Origin: Levilactobacillus hammesii DSM 16381
GTDB taxonomy: Bacteria > Bacillota > Bacilli > Lactobacillales > Lactobacillaceae
DNA: 64,000 bases
Direction: 5' to 3'
Assembly: GCF_001434395.1 (NCBI RefSeq)
Contig: NZ_AZFS01000044.1
Coordinates: forward strand, 62,001 to 126,000
Shown: positions 35,189 through 43,458 of the stretch, piece by piece
Layout of the letters: every line of letters begins with the position of its first letter
Position numbering within the stretch: the first letter of the stretch is position 1
Made by a program: the position numbers and the translations under genes
The notes under the pieces: model-generated
What the model was told of the DNA's origin: nothing
Database searches by the model: none
What the model saw: only the letters and a program-made list of their open reading frames with translations

Positions 35189-36898
35189 ATGATGAAAAAG
35201 ACCACAGCGTTAGTTGGCACAATGGCCATTGGGATTTTCCTCTGTATTCTGGATACAACGGTGATGAACATTGCGTTACCGGCAATTCAAACGGGCCTGT
35301 CAACCAGCCTAGAACAATTATCCTGGGCGCTCAACCTGTATACCATTCTATTTGCGACGTTAACGATTCCGCTGGGCCGGTTGGCGGATATTTATGGTCG
35401 GCAGCGCTTCTACCTGCTGGGGCTCAGCTTATTCTTATTGGGTTCACTGTTTTCTGGATTGGCTGGCAGTGTGGCTTGGCTGATCGTCGGTCGCGGAATT
35501 CAAAGCTTGGGCGCAGCGATTGTTTTTCCAGCAAGTATGACCATTGGAATTCAGAGTGTCCCGCTGGCGAAAAGAACCAGTGCCATCGCAACACTAGGCG
35601 TGACACAAGGTCTGGCTGCCGCAATGGGGCCGACGATTGGCGGCGTGGTGACACAGTTCTTTAGCTGGCGAGGAATCTTCTTGATCAATGTACCGTTTGC
35701 CTTACTATCATTAGTGCTTTGTTGGCGACTATTTGATCGACACGAAAGCCATCAGCAAAAGGAACATTTAGATATGGGTGGGACGATTTTGTCCATGACA
35801 ATGCTGTTTAGTTTGACCTTATTCTTAGTTAAGGGAAATGACTGGGGCTGGACGAGTTATCAATGTTTGGGGTTGATTCTGCTAAGTGTACTTTCGTTGA
35901 TTCGTTTTATTATGGTCGAAAGTCATGTCCAACAGCCGATGGTGCCCTTAGCGCTATTTAAGGACAAGCAGTTTGTCGGTTCAGCTATTGTCACGATCAT
36001 GTCGGGCATCTTTCTAGTCGCCTTGTTAGTCTTGATGCCGAGCTTCTTTACTAAAGTTCAAAATAAAGGAGAGTTGTTAGCCGCGCTGATGATTACCCCG
36101 GCATCATTGATGATCTTTATCTGGTCACCGATTAGTGGTTGGATCTTGGGCAAAGTGGGTCCGCGCATGGTTATTTCGCTGGGAAGCTTGTCCATGATTG
36201 GGGGTTACGTCGCGATGAGCTGGATGAATCCCAATATTTATTGGCAGGTCTGTTTAGCGGCATTGTTAGTTGGGACGGGTTACGGTGTCGTGATTGGGCC
36301 CATTACGGTATTAGCGGCTGGCAAGTTTACGGGTAATCTATTAACGGCATCACAAAGTGTCATTGGGGTTTTCCGGCAAATAGGGACGTCTTTAGCAGTC
36401 GCTATCTTTGTGTCGGCGTTATCTGCTAACTTAGTTACTGCCAAGACCAACATTTGGCTGTATTCACAGAATAGCGTTGCGGCGTTACCCGTTACCGCCA
36501 AAGTAAAAAGTGATACGTTAACGCAGGTTAAGTCTCAATTAGCGACAGAGCAAACGCCTCAGCATGAACGGACCACATTTATTGGCAAAGCTAAAACCCG
36601 GAAATTGATTCAATCAACCTATCAGCAAACCTTACAGCAGCATCAGCTCATGAAGGCCCCAGCCACAGTCAAACAAGCCGTTTATCAACGTGTTAGCCAG
36701 TCGGTAACGCAACAGGTGACTCGTGATAATCGGCTGCTGACAACCGAGGTGGCGACAATTGGGCATGAGACCAAACGCCAACTGACCCAAGCTTTTATGC
36801 GGCCGTATCGAATGGCCATGCCATTTACAGGTATCCTATTATTGACGGTCTTTCTGTTTAGAAAGCGACATGATTATCTAAGTAAGGACGCTGAATAG
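35189..36898 (+). CDS. DHA2-family MFS transporter with extended last loop
   Basis: About 569 residues. ALPAIQTGLSTSLEQLSWALNLY and GRLADIYGRQR (loop 2-3), WRGIFLINVPFALLSL and a long hydrophilic segment of ~130 residues before the final helix. Start at 35189 behind GAGGGGG. Probable drug exporter, under the divergent TetR. A flavodoxin-fold oxidoreductase and a second DHA2 gene follow. Confidence 0.85.
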   Translation: MMKKTTALVGTMAIGIFLCILDTTVMNIALPAIQTGLSTSLEQLSWALNLYTILFATLTIPLGRLADIYGRQRFYLLGLSLFLLGSLFSGLAGSVAWLIVGRGIQSLGAAIVFPASMTIGIQSVPLAKRTSAIATLGVTQGLAAAMGPTIGGVVTQFFSWRGIFLINVPFALLSLVLCWRLFDRHESHQQKEHLDMGGTILSMTMLFSLTLFLVKGNDWGWTSYQCLGLILLSVLSLIRFIMVESHVQQPMVPLALFKDKQFVGSAIVTIMSGIFLVALLVLMPSFFTKVQNKGELLAALMITPASLMIFIWSPISGWILGKVGPRMVISLGSLSMIGGYVAMSWMNPNIYWQVCLAALLVGTGYGVVIGPITVLAAGKFTGNLLTASQSVIGVFRQIGTSLAVAIFVSALSANLVTAKTNIWLYSQNSVAALPVTAKVKSDTLTQVKSQLATEQTPQHERTTFIGKAKTRKLIQSTYQQTLQQHQLMKAPATVKQAVYQRVSQSVTQQVTRDNRLLTTEVATIGHETKRQLTQAFMRPYRMAMPFTGILLLTVFLFRKRHDYLSKDAE

Positions 36899-36973
36899 CT
36901 TGGTTGACACGCTTCTTTAGAAGTAACTGCCCTGATAGGTAAGAAGAAAGATTGACGAGGGGGGGAATTTCTG

Positions 36974-37549
36974 ATGACGAATACGGTCATTGTGTACGCT
37001 CATCCGCAAGAAACGAGTTTGAATCATGCTATTTTGCTGGCTGTGGAGAACCAATTGATCCAAGAGGGTATTTCTTTTAACGTCTTGGATCTGTACGCAG
37101 ATCACTTTAATGGCCAATATACGGCTGCTGAATACCATTTATACCGTCAAGGGAAAACGTTGGATCCGTTGGTTAAAAGCTATGAAACACAGTTACGTCA
37201 TTGCGAGCGGCTCATCTTTATTTGTCCAATCTGGTGGAATGACGTCCCAGCGATTGTGAAGGGGTTCGTGGACGTGGTATTTAAGCGGAACCTGTTTTAC
37301 TTCGCCGGCAAGCGTGGGATTCGGGGAAATATGCCGCAGTTAAAAAGTGTGCAGGTTTTAACCACGTCGACCTCACCGACCTGGTATCTAAAGCTATTCT
37401 GCGGTGATGCCATTCGCAAGGTTTTCTTGAACGGGACATTTAAGCAGCTGGGGATCAAGACCCGTTCTTGGCAGAATTTTGGTGGGGTCACTGTTAAAAC
37501 GGCTAGTCAGTGTCGTCATTATTTAGCGAAAGTCCAACATGAGTTTTAA
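36974..37549 (+). CDS. NAD(P)H-dependent FMN oxidoreductase (NQO/KefF type)
   Basis: 191 residues with a flavodoxin-like fold: VIVYAHPQETSLNHAI, LDLYADHFN, ICPIWWNDVPAIVKGFVDVVF, TTSTSPTWYLKL. Likely reduces quinones or nitro compounds. It lies 15 bases before a DHA2 exporter, suggesting joint detoxification. Confidence 0.85.
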   Translation: MTNTVIVYAHPQETSLNHAILLAVENQLIQEGISFNVLDLYADHFNGQYTAAEYHLYRQGKTLDPLVKSYETQLRHCERLIFICPIWWNDVPAIVKGFVDVVFKRNLFYFAGKRGIRGNMPQLKSVQVLTTSTSPTWYLKLFCGDAIRKVFLNGTFKQLGIKTRSWQNFGGVTVKTASQCRHYLAKVQHEF

Positions 37550-37564
37550 AGGGGGCGTTCCTTC

Positions 37565-39697
37565 ATGGGAGAAAAATTACGGGGGAAGTTGGGGCTAAGT
37601 GCCCTTTGCTTGATTATGTTTATGGTGACACTAGATACAACCATCACCAATATTGCCCTGCCCGATATCACCAAGTACTTTAATGCGAGCCTCACAACTA
37701 CTAATTGGATAAGTACAATCTATGTTTTAGCAATGTCAGTGTTTATTATCCCAGCGGCGAAATTTGGTGATCAGTTTGGGCGTAAAAAGATCATGCTGTT
37801 GGGATTAGCTTTATTTGGTATCGGGTCGTTATTATGTGGTTTATCCGAGAACTTGATCTTTCTAATTGCGGTTAGATTTATGCAGGGTATTGGTGGGGCC
37901 ATTGTGACGCCAATTATGATTCCGTTGTCGGTGAGTTTATTTGGCCGAAAAAAAGCGACTGATGCGGTGGGAACAATTGGTGCTGTGACTGCCGTAGCAG
38001 CAGCCGCTGGGCCACCAATCGGTGGTGTTATTCTCCAATATTTTGCATGGAAATATATCTTCTTTATCAACATCCCCATCGTTGTTTTGACATTTATTCT
38101 AATGTTGATCTGTTTTAATGAATCTTATGACCAAACGATTTCTAAGAGAATCGATGTTTTAGGATTAAGCTTGTTTCTGACCGGAATTGCGCAATTAACC
38201 TATGTTTTAATCAAGGGTTATGACCTGGGGTGGTTTTCCCAGTGGAGCATTGGACTAATGATTGGCTCTGTCCTTTGCATCGGGTTATTTGTTTGGTGGG
38301 AAAAGCATACGCAGACACCATTTATCGAGTTTGACTTATTCAAAGAAAGCACATTCACGGCATCGAGCCTGGTTTATTTTGTTTGTGGCTTCGCCATTAT
38401 CTGTTCGTCCTTGATCTTTAATTTTTATTTGGAAAATGTGCGGGCATACACGGCTCTCAAAGCTTCCTACGTGATTATGTTTATGTCAATTACGGTAATG
38501 GTCGTCATGCCATTAGGAACAAAACTACAAAGAAAATTAGGCTATAAACCCCTGATTACTGCTGGCATTGTTTTGATGGGTATTAGCTTATTGATGCTAA
38601 CGCGGCTCAGTCAGTCAACCTCGTGGCTGGCAATGGTCTTGATGATGATTATTTTAGGCTCGGGATTTGGCCTAGGGTGTTTGACCATCGTTTCAGCGGT
38701 TCAATTCATTCCTCAAGATAAGGCGGGTATGGCATCGGGCATTGTTAATGCTAGCCGCCAGCTAGGAACGTGTCTGGGGATCGCCTTACTGGTCGGGACG
38801 ATGACGCACACTACCAATTTGGCCAAAAGTAGTATTAAACGGGATTCTAATACTGCGATTACCCGTTTAGCAATCCCTAAACCATTTTCAACCACGATAA
38901 AACAGGATTTAAATCAGGCGCTAAATTCTGAAACGACTTATGATTTACAAGCGAAACTAAAGACGGATTTAAAAAAGGATCAAAGTCAACCATACGCTAA
39001 TGGACAACCACAGAATAGCAATTTAAAGCGGTTGTATAACGGAACGCAGGCTATCAAGGATGCCTATCGCTACGTAAATAAACGCGACCAGCAGTCTTTG
39101 GAACGATTGATTTCAGGACAGAAGAAAATGCGAACCGCAATGGTTTCCTCACAAGATACGCAATATCAGTTACTGTTTGAATTGATAAAGGGTAACGTGA
39201 ATGGCGTCGCGCAATTGGCCACTTATGAGAATGACTTAAAGCTTTTGTCGCAATCGTCAGAGACAGCAGCAAACGTGCAGAAACAGCAATTACTAGCGAT
39301 GCTGATTGCGGTGTACCGAGTTGGATTGAATCCTACCGTTCAAACGGTATCGCAGTTCAAAGCTCAAATTGAACGACTTTCTCCCAACACTCAGTCGTTG
39401 CTAGTCGGGCAACAACAGTTATTGGCCGGTCAGATGGCCTTATTAACTGGGTTGAAAAAGAGTGACCATCTTCTAACCGGCTTAGATCAGATTCAAACGG
39501 GGCTTTCTGATACGGATTTAGAGCGACGGGTAACTAGTTATACCCAGACGCTCAGAAATTCAAAAAACACGCATTTAACAACGGCGTTTACCGATACATT
39601 CTTAGTTGCGGCAATTTTTATTCTACTTTTTACCATTGCGGGTATGTATACGGATAGGACTGGTGAATTTCACGAGGACGATACCTTGTCAAATTAG
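37565..39697 (+). CDS. DHA2-family MFS transporter with ~270-residue extra loop
   Basis: 710 residues. ALPDITKYFNASLTTTNWISTIYVL and PAAKFGDQFGRKKIMLLG show the family; WKYIFFINIPIVVLTF follows. After the 13th helix, about residues 420-685 form a hydrophilic, Gln/Lys/Leu-rich region predicted to be helical, before the last helix (TFLVAAIFILLFTIAGMY). Unusually large for DHA2; the preceding DHA2 gene has a smaller version. Downstream of the oxidoreductase. Confidence 0.82.
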   Translation: MGEKLRGKLGLSALCLIMFMVTLDTTITNIALPDITKYFNASLTTTNWISTIYVLAMSVFIIPAAKFGDQFGRKKIMLLGLALFGIGSLLCGLSENLIFLIAVRFMQGIGGAIVTPIMIPLSVSLFGRKKATDAVGTIGAVTAVAAAAGPPIGGVILQYFAWKYIFFINIPIVVLTFILMLICFNESYDQTISKRIDVLGLSLFLTGIAQLTYVLIKGYDLGWFSQWSIGLMIGSVLCIGLFVWWEKHTQTPFIEFDLFKESTFTASSLVYFVCGFAIICSSLIFNFYLENVRAYTALKASYVIMFMSITVMVVMPLGTKLQRKLGYKPLITAGIVLMGISLLMLTRLSQSTSWLAMVLMMIILGSGFGLGCLTIVSAVQFIPQDKAGMASGIVNASRQLGTCLGIALLVGTMTHTTNLAKSSIKRDSNTAITRLAIPKPFSTTIKQDLNQALNSETTYDLQAKLKTDLKKDQSQPYANGQPQNSNLKRLYNGTQAIKDAYRYVNKRDQQSLERLISGQKKMRTAMVSSQDTQYQLLFELIKGNVNGVAQLATYENDLKLLSQSSETAANVQKQQLLAMLIAVYRVGLNPTVQTVSQFKAQIERLSPNTQSLLVGQQQLLAGQMALLTGLKKSDHLLTGLDQIQTGLSDTDLERRVTSYTQTLRNSKNTHLTTAFTDTFLVAAIFILLFTIAGMYTDRTGEFHEDDTLSN

Positions 39698-39726
39698 AAT
39701 TATTAAAGAAACTTGTCTGTGGATTT

Positions 39727-39757
39727 CGTAAGTACATATGTGTATAATGTGCTTACG
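39727..39757 (+). promoter_or_regulatory. Autoregulatory operator of the AbrB/Doc locus
   Basis: CGTAAGTACAT / ATGTGCTTACG (10 of 11 arm bases pair), with a TATAAT -10 at 39743-39748 inside it. Fits repression by the antitoxin. Confidence 0.65.
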
Positions 39758-39778
39758 AGGTGAGGAGCGTGATAATCT

Positions 39779-40033
39779 ATGATTAATCCAGAGAATCTGA
39801 ATGAATCCGTAAAGTTGTTTAAAAATGGAAATTCGTATGCTTTTCGTCTTTCAAAAAAAGATCGAGAATTCTTAAAAGTCGATGGTAATACTGAGTTTGA
39901 AAAAATCATTTCACCTGATGGTAAAGAGGTTATCTTTAGAAAAATAGAAGCGGTCAGACCTAATATCTTGGAAGCGGCAAACGATATTTTTGATGATCAT
40001 GCTGATTTAATGAAGAGATTGGAAAACCTATGA
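39779..40033 (+). CDS. AbrB/SpoVT-fold antitoxin
   Basis: 84 residues. The N-terminal half (NESVKLFKNGNSYAFRLSKKDREFL) is a swapped-hairpin AbrB-like DNA-binding fold. The C-terminal part (AVRPNILEAANDIF DDHADLMKRLENL) should neutralise the toxin. Its TGA overlaps the toxin ATG (ATGA). Base composition is more AT-rich than the flanking transporter genes. Confidence 0.83.
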   Translation: MINPENLNESVKLFKNGNSYAFRLSKKDREFLKVDGNTEFEKIISPDGKEVIFRKIEAVRPNILEAANDIFDDHADLMKRLENL

Positions 40034-40419
40034 TTTTTTTAACCAAAGAAGAATTTGTGGCACTTAATCAATTAGTTTTAGGGCGTGCTCAGAGTCATTC
40101 CTTTGGCATACAGTACCCACAAGGATTAGACATTGTCGTGGAACAGCCACAGCAGGTGATTTTTGGTAAAGAATTGTACCCTAGTGTCTGGCTTAAGGCA
40201 GCTTTTATTATTCAAAAAATAACTAAGAAACATATTTTTGTGGATGGAAATAAGCGAACCGCGCTTTTGTCGGGGTTAACCTTTCTAAAAGTTAATGGTT
40301 ATATATTAGCTTTTAGTGATGACGAGGGTGAAAGCTTAATCTTAAGCGTTACGAATAGTCCAGATAGTGAAGAAATTATGCTGACGCTTGCTGAGTGGCT
40401 TAAAACTCACCAGGCATAG
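40030..40419 (+). CDS. doc: Doc-type (Fic fold) toxin
   Basis: 129 residues. The Fic motif HIFVDGNKRTALL (about residues 74-86) matches the Doc form HxFxDGNKRT, so phosphorylation of EF-Tu by ATP is the expected activity. YPSVWLKAAFIIQKI and the C-terminal helix are normal. Paired with an AbrB-fold antitoxin rather than the classical Phd. Confidence 0.88.
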   Translation: MIFLTKEEFVALNQLVLGRAQSHSFGIQYPQGLDIVVEQPQQVIFGKELYPSVWLKAAFIIQKITKKHIFVDGNKRTALLSGLTFLKVNGYILAFSDDEGESLILSVTNSPDSEEIMLTLAEWLKTHQA

Positions 40420-40554
40420 ACATGGCCGGTCACCCTTATTCGTTTAAGTAGCGGCCGAACATCGTTGGTTAGTATAATCGTCTCTTTCGAATAAACCTTG
40501 ACTAGGGTATGATAGAAGTTAAGTTGAAAGATTCTCGAAGGAGGCCAGCAACAC

Positions 40555-41052
40555 ATGGCAGATGTTTTATTAGTGATTGATCTTCAAAACGGTGTTTGTT
40601 ACGGTGACAAGCCGGCTGCAAATATGCCCCAAGTGCTTGCGGGGATTAACGCGCGGATCGCAGCGTACCGCAAGGCGAAGAAGCCAATCGTCTTTGTCCA
40701 ACACACGGACGAAGATTTAGTTCAAGGAACCCACGACTGGGAGCTGATTCCAGAACTGGACCATCGCGATGCGGACCCCGTAGTTATTAAGAACCATGCG
40801 AATGCTTTCTATCACACCAATTTGCGACGTGTCTTAACCAGCTTTGCCGCTGAGTCATTAGAGATTTGTGGTGCGCAAACCGAGTACTGCGTCGATACGA
40901 CGACCAAAGTTGCCCATGGGATTGGCTACGATCTCCAAATGACCCCGGGGTTAACGACCACGGTAGATAATCAATTTATGACGGCTGAACAGACCATTGC
41001 CTTTTACGAAGGTATTTGGAATCACCGGTTTGTGACAATGCTTGAAGCTTAA
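40555..41052 (+). CDS. Cysteine hydrolase, isochorismatase family
   Basis: 165 residues. The catalytic triad is visible as Asp in VIDLQNGV, Lys in VIKNHANAFYHTNL and Cys in CGAQTEYCVDTT. Likely nicotinamidase-like, substrate unproven. AAGGAGG precedes the ATG. Confidence 0.88.
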   Translation: MADVLLVIDLQNGVCYGDKPAANMPQVLAGINARIAAYRKAKKPIVFVQHTDEDLVQGTHDWELIPELDHRDADPVVIKNHANAFYHTNLRRVLTSFAAESLEICGAQTEYCVDTTTKVAHGIGYDLQMTPGLTTTVDNQFMTAEQTIAFYEGIWNHRFVTMLEA

Positions 41053-41061
41053 TGAATCAGG

Positions 41062-41089
41062 GCTCACCGTTTGTTGGTGAGCTTTTTTG
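41062..41089 (+). terminator. Terminator of the cysteine hydrolase
   Basis: GCTCACC-gtttgtt-GGTGAGC then TTTTTT. Confidence 0.88.
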
Positions 41090-41106
41090 TCGTCGGGTAA
41101 TCTCGC

Positions 41107-41150
41107 AAAAGAGCTGGCGTCCCTCAATTTCGAAGGATACCAGCTCTTTT
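41107..41150. terminator. Second hairpin, bidirectional type
   Basis: AAAAGAGCTGG / CCAGCTCTTTT; it would stop - strand transcripts from the MFS gene. Confidence 0.75.
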
Positions 41151-41158
41151 ATGACATA

Positions 41159-41315
41159 TCAGGTTTTGCGTAAATCTTGTTCGTTAGGTAGCCAATCGCC
41201 ATTTTGAGAACGAAGAATTTTGTCGGCGTTGATTCGCTACGTGTGGTTAAATAAAACCGGATATACCTCAAACAAAGTGCTTTTACCAGCGCCATTGCCA
41301 TTTGATGGATTTAAC
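41159..41315 (-). pseudogene. Zeta-toxin-like P-loop kinase relic
   Basis: A - strand frame reads LNPSNGNGAGKSTLFEVYPV then LFNHT, a TAG (41237-41239), RINADKILRSQNGDWLPNEQ, DLRKT and a TGA. Walker A followed by YPxLF and (R)INADxILxxxxGDW is the pattern of the zeta-toxin/UNAG-kinase-like family (~190 aa). It lacks the N-terminal strand and most of the C-terminus, so it is a dead fragment. Confidence 0.65.
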
Positions 41316-41321
41316 CAGTGA

Positions 41322-42479
41322 CTAGGCTAGTGACCGGCGATTGGCCCAGTAAACAGCCACAATCATGGGTAAGGTCAATCCCATAACTGGGTAGAGCCAT
41401 GCCCAAGGAAGAATCGCTGTAATGAGTCCTGCCAGCATCGGTCCGCCAGACATACCGAGGTCGATACCAATATAGAAGGTACTGTTGGCTAAGCCCCGAT
41501 CCGATGCTGGTACAAGTGATAGTGCCTTGGCTTGGCAAATTGAAAACATCAAGCCATAACCAGCAGCGAAGCCAAAAGCCCCTAGGAACAACATGAACCA
41601 ATTGCTTAAATCGGTTAAGCCAATGACGCCCAACAGATTAAAGCCTAGGCATAGCCAAAAGAATTTCTTGAAGGGAACGTGGTCAAAAGCATCGCGTAAC
41701 GCCAGCCGCATCACTAATAGTATAATTGCGTAAATGGGAAAGAAGGCACCAGCTGGCACAGCAAAGTGGCGGTGAGCAATATAACTCACGATGTAGTTTT
41801 CTGTCGCAAAATAGGGTAACGAAAATAACAGCAAGATGACCGCCAAGGGAATAACTTTGGGTTGAACCAACTGCATTTTGGGGGTGGCCGTCGATGTCGT
41901 TTTAGGCGTAGAAACAGGAAGACCGTGGTTGCCGACAAACTGAATGACAATCAGCATGAGGATACTAAATAGAGCGGCGACCCAAAAAACACTTTGGTAA
42001 CTGTAGTGTTGGTATAAATAGACACTGACTGCTGGACCCACGGCCATCCCCAAGGCGCTGGCCAAACCGTAGATGCCCATCCCCGAGCCAATCCGATTGG
42101 CTGGTAAGAGGTCTGCCATCCAGGTGGCCATACAGACGGAACATAACGTATAGCCTAAGCCACTAATGATTCGAGAAAGCAGAACTAAGGCCACATTGGT
42201 GGTTAACATATAGCCTAAGCTTGCCAATAAGAGTAAAAGGCCACCGACTAGAGTCAGGGTGTATTTCGAAACGCGATCGGTCAGATTTCCAGCTAATGGC
42301 CGCAAGATTAGCGCGACCAAGTTCATTGCGCCGGCAATGACACCAGCTAAAATGCTGCTAGCGCCAATGTTTGCCGCAAATCCTGCAATAATCGGATTGA
42401 TCAGCATTGGTCCCATTAAATAAAAGAAACTGGCTACTAAAACTAAGATAACATCTTTGGTGTATAAGCGTGTGTGCAC
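41322..42479 (-). CDS. MFS transporter (12 TMS, drug-type)
   Basis: 385 residues. GNLTDRVSKYTLTLVGG is the loop 2-3 motif; GIYGLASALGMAVGPAVSVYL is motif C of exporters. Starts with GTG directly after the MarR gene (6 bases), behind AAGGG. Probably an efflux pump controlled by that MarR. Confidence 0.83.
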   Translation of the reverse strand: MHTRLYTKDVILVLVASFFYLMGPMLINPIIAGFAANIGASSILAGVIAGAMNLVALILRPLAGNLTDRVSKYTLTLVGGLLLLLASLGYMLTTNVALVLLSRIISGLGYTLCSVCMATWMADLLPANRIGSGMGIYGLASALGMAVGPAVSVYLYQHYSYQSVFWVAALFSILMLIVIQFVGNHGLPVSTPKTTSTATPKMQLVQPKVIPLAVILLLFSLPYFATENYIVSYIAHRHFAVPAGAFFPIYAIILLVMRLALRDAFDHVPFKKFFWLCLGFNLLGVIGLTDLSNWFMLFLGAFGFAAGYGLMFSICQAKALSLVPASDRGLANSTFYIGIDLGMSGGPMLAGLITAILPWAWLYPVMGLTLPMIVAVYWANRRSLA

Positions 42480-42485
42480 GCCAAA

Positions 42486-42911
42486 TCATTTCCCTTCTAG
42501 ATTAGCATTAGCGCGGCGGGCCAATGCTAGAAATTGTTGTTGTTCTTTCGGTGTAAAGCCAGCAAAGAGTTCCTTACTCGTTTGCCAGCCATGCTTATCA
42601 AGTTGCGCGTATTTGGTTGCCCCTAATGAAGTTACCACGACTAGTTTCGAGCGGCCGTCGTCAGGATTGGCGGCTAAGGTCACGACTCCTGCGGTCACCA
42701 TGTGTTGAACAATCACCCGGGCGGTTTGGTGGGTAATTCCTTGATAGTCTTTATACATCGCAATTGTTTGATGGGGGTGTTCCGCAAAATACCGCAGGGC
42801 ATCCCCTTGTTCCGTGGTTAAATTCAGATTCTTAATGTGTAGATTCCGACGCTGTTTAATTCGGCGAGCCAACTGTAGTAGTTGCCGCGAAATCATGTCG
42901 TCTCTATTCAT
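42486..42911 (-). CDS. MarR-family regulator
   Basis: 141 residues; winged-helix residues ~35-105 (LTTEQGDALRYFAEHPHQTI, GITHQTARVIVQHMVTAGVV, PDDGRSKLVVVT). First gene of a two-gene operon with the MFS exporter. Operator candidate just upstream. Confidence 0.85.
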   Translation of the reverse strand: MNRDDMISRQLLQLARRIKQRRNLHIKNLNLTTEQGDALRYFAEHPHQTIAMYKDYQGITHQTARVIVQHMVTAGVVTLAANPDDGRSKLVVVTSLGATKYAQLDKHGWQTSKELFAGFTPKEQQQFLALARRANANLEGK

Positions 42912-42929
42912 GTGATCACCTCATGGAAC

Positions 42930-42955
42930 ATATTGTACAGTAGACTGTATAATTT
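42930..42955 (-). promoter_or_regulatory. MarR operator/promoter
   Basis: TTGTACAG-taga-CTGTATAAT is an imperfect palindrome (TACAG/CTGTA arms), with TACAAT as a possible -10 for marR. Confidence 0.55.
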
Positions 42956-43212
42956 TGTAAGGATTTTTTTGTGAAAGATTAAGTTACAAGTTCGAGCTTG
43001 TTTTTATATGAAATGAAGGAGTTTTTGAGCGTACCAAAATGCAACGTTTTCTGTGACAACTCCAGGGGAAAAGTCTCCTAGAGTTTGATAAAGTCATTCA
43101 ACTTCAATTATTAAGAGATTGAAGCTTATATTTGTATTCAAGGAAATAATTAGTTTACCTAACGAACTAAAGAATATCATTTTTTGTACGGGTTTAAATT
43201 CAGTGCAAATAA

Positions 43213-43283
43213 AACCATATGATGGAATAAACTTTCTCTCTCGTAAGTATACTGAGAAAAACGGTTCATTTCATCATATGGTT
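43213..43283. repeat. Long interrupted inverted repeat before the Avs-like gene
   Basis: AACCATATGATGGAAT (43213-43228) and ATTTCATCATATGGTT (43268-43283) pair in 15 of 16 positions, with an inner TTTCTC/GAGAAA stem. A GAGG...CCTC pair and a T-rich stretch (about 43285-43328) follow. It could be a structured RNA or a former mobile-element end. The rest of 42956-43458 holds nothing I recognise except the AT-rich promoter region. Confidence 0.5.
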
Positions 43284-43458
43284 ACGAGGGCAGAATGAAG
43301 CAACAACCTCAGAGAGATTTTTATTTTTAAAGGGAAGCATGATACACTAATTGAAGAGATGAGATAGAAAATGGGTAATGGTTAAATTAGATAGAGAATA
43401 CAGGCTTGTCTCGAGATTGATTACATCTCAATAATCAATGAGCTAGGGGGATCTAGAA

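Noticed and set aside
43213-43283. Retron or CRISPR-like element
   Set aside because: No reverse transcriptase or cas gene is near and there is only one repeat pair.
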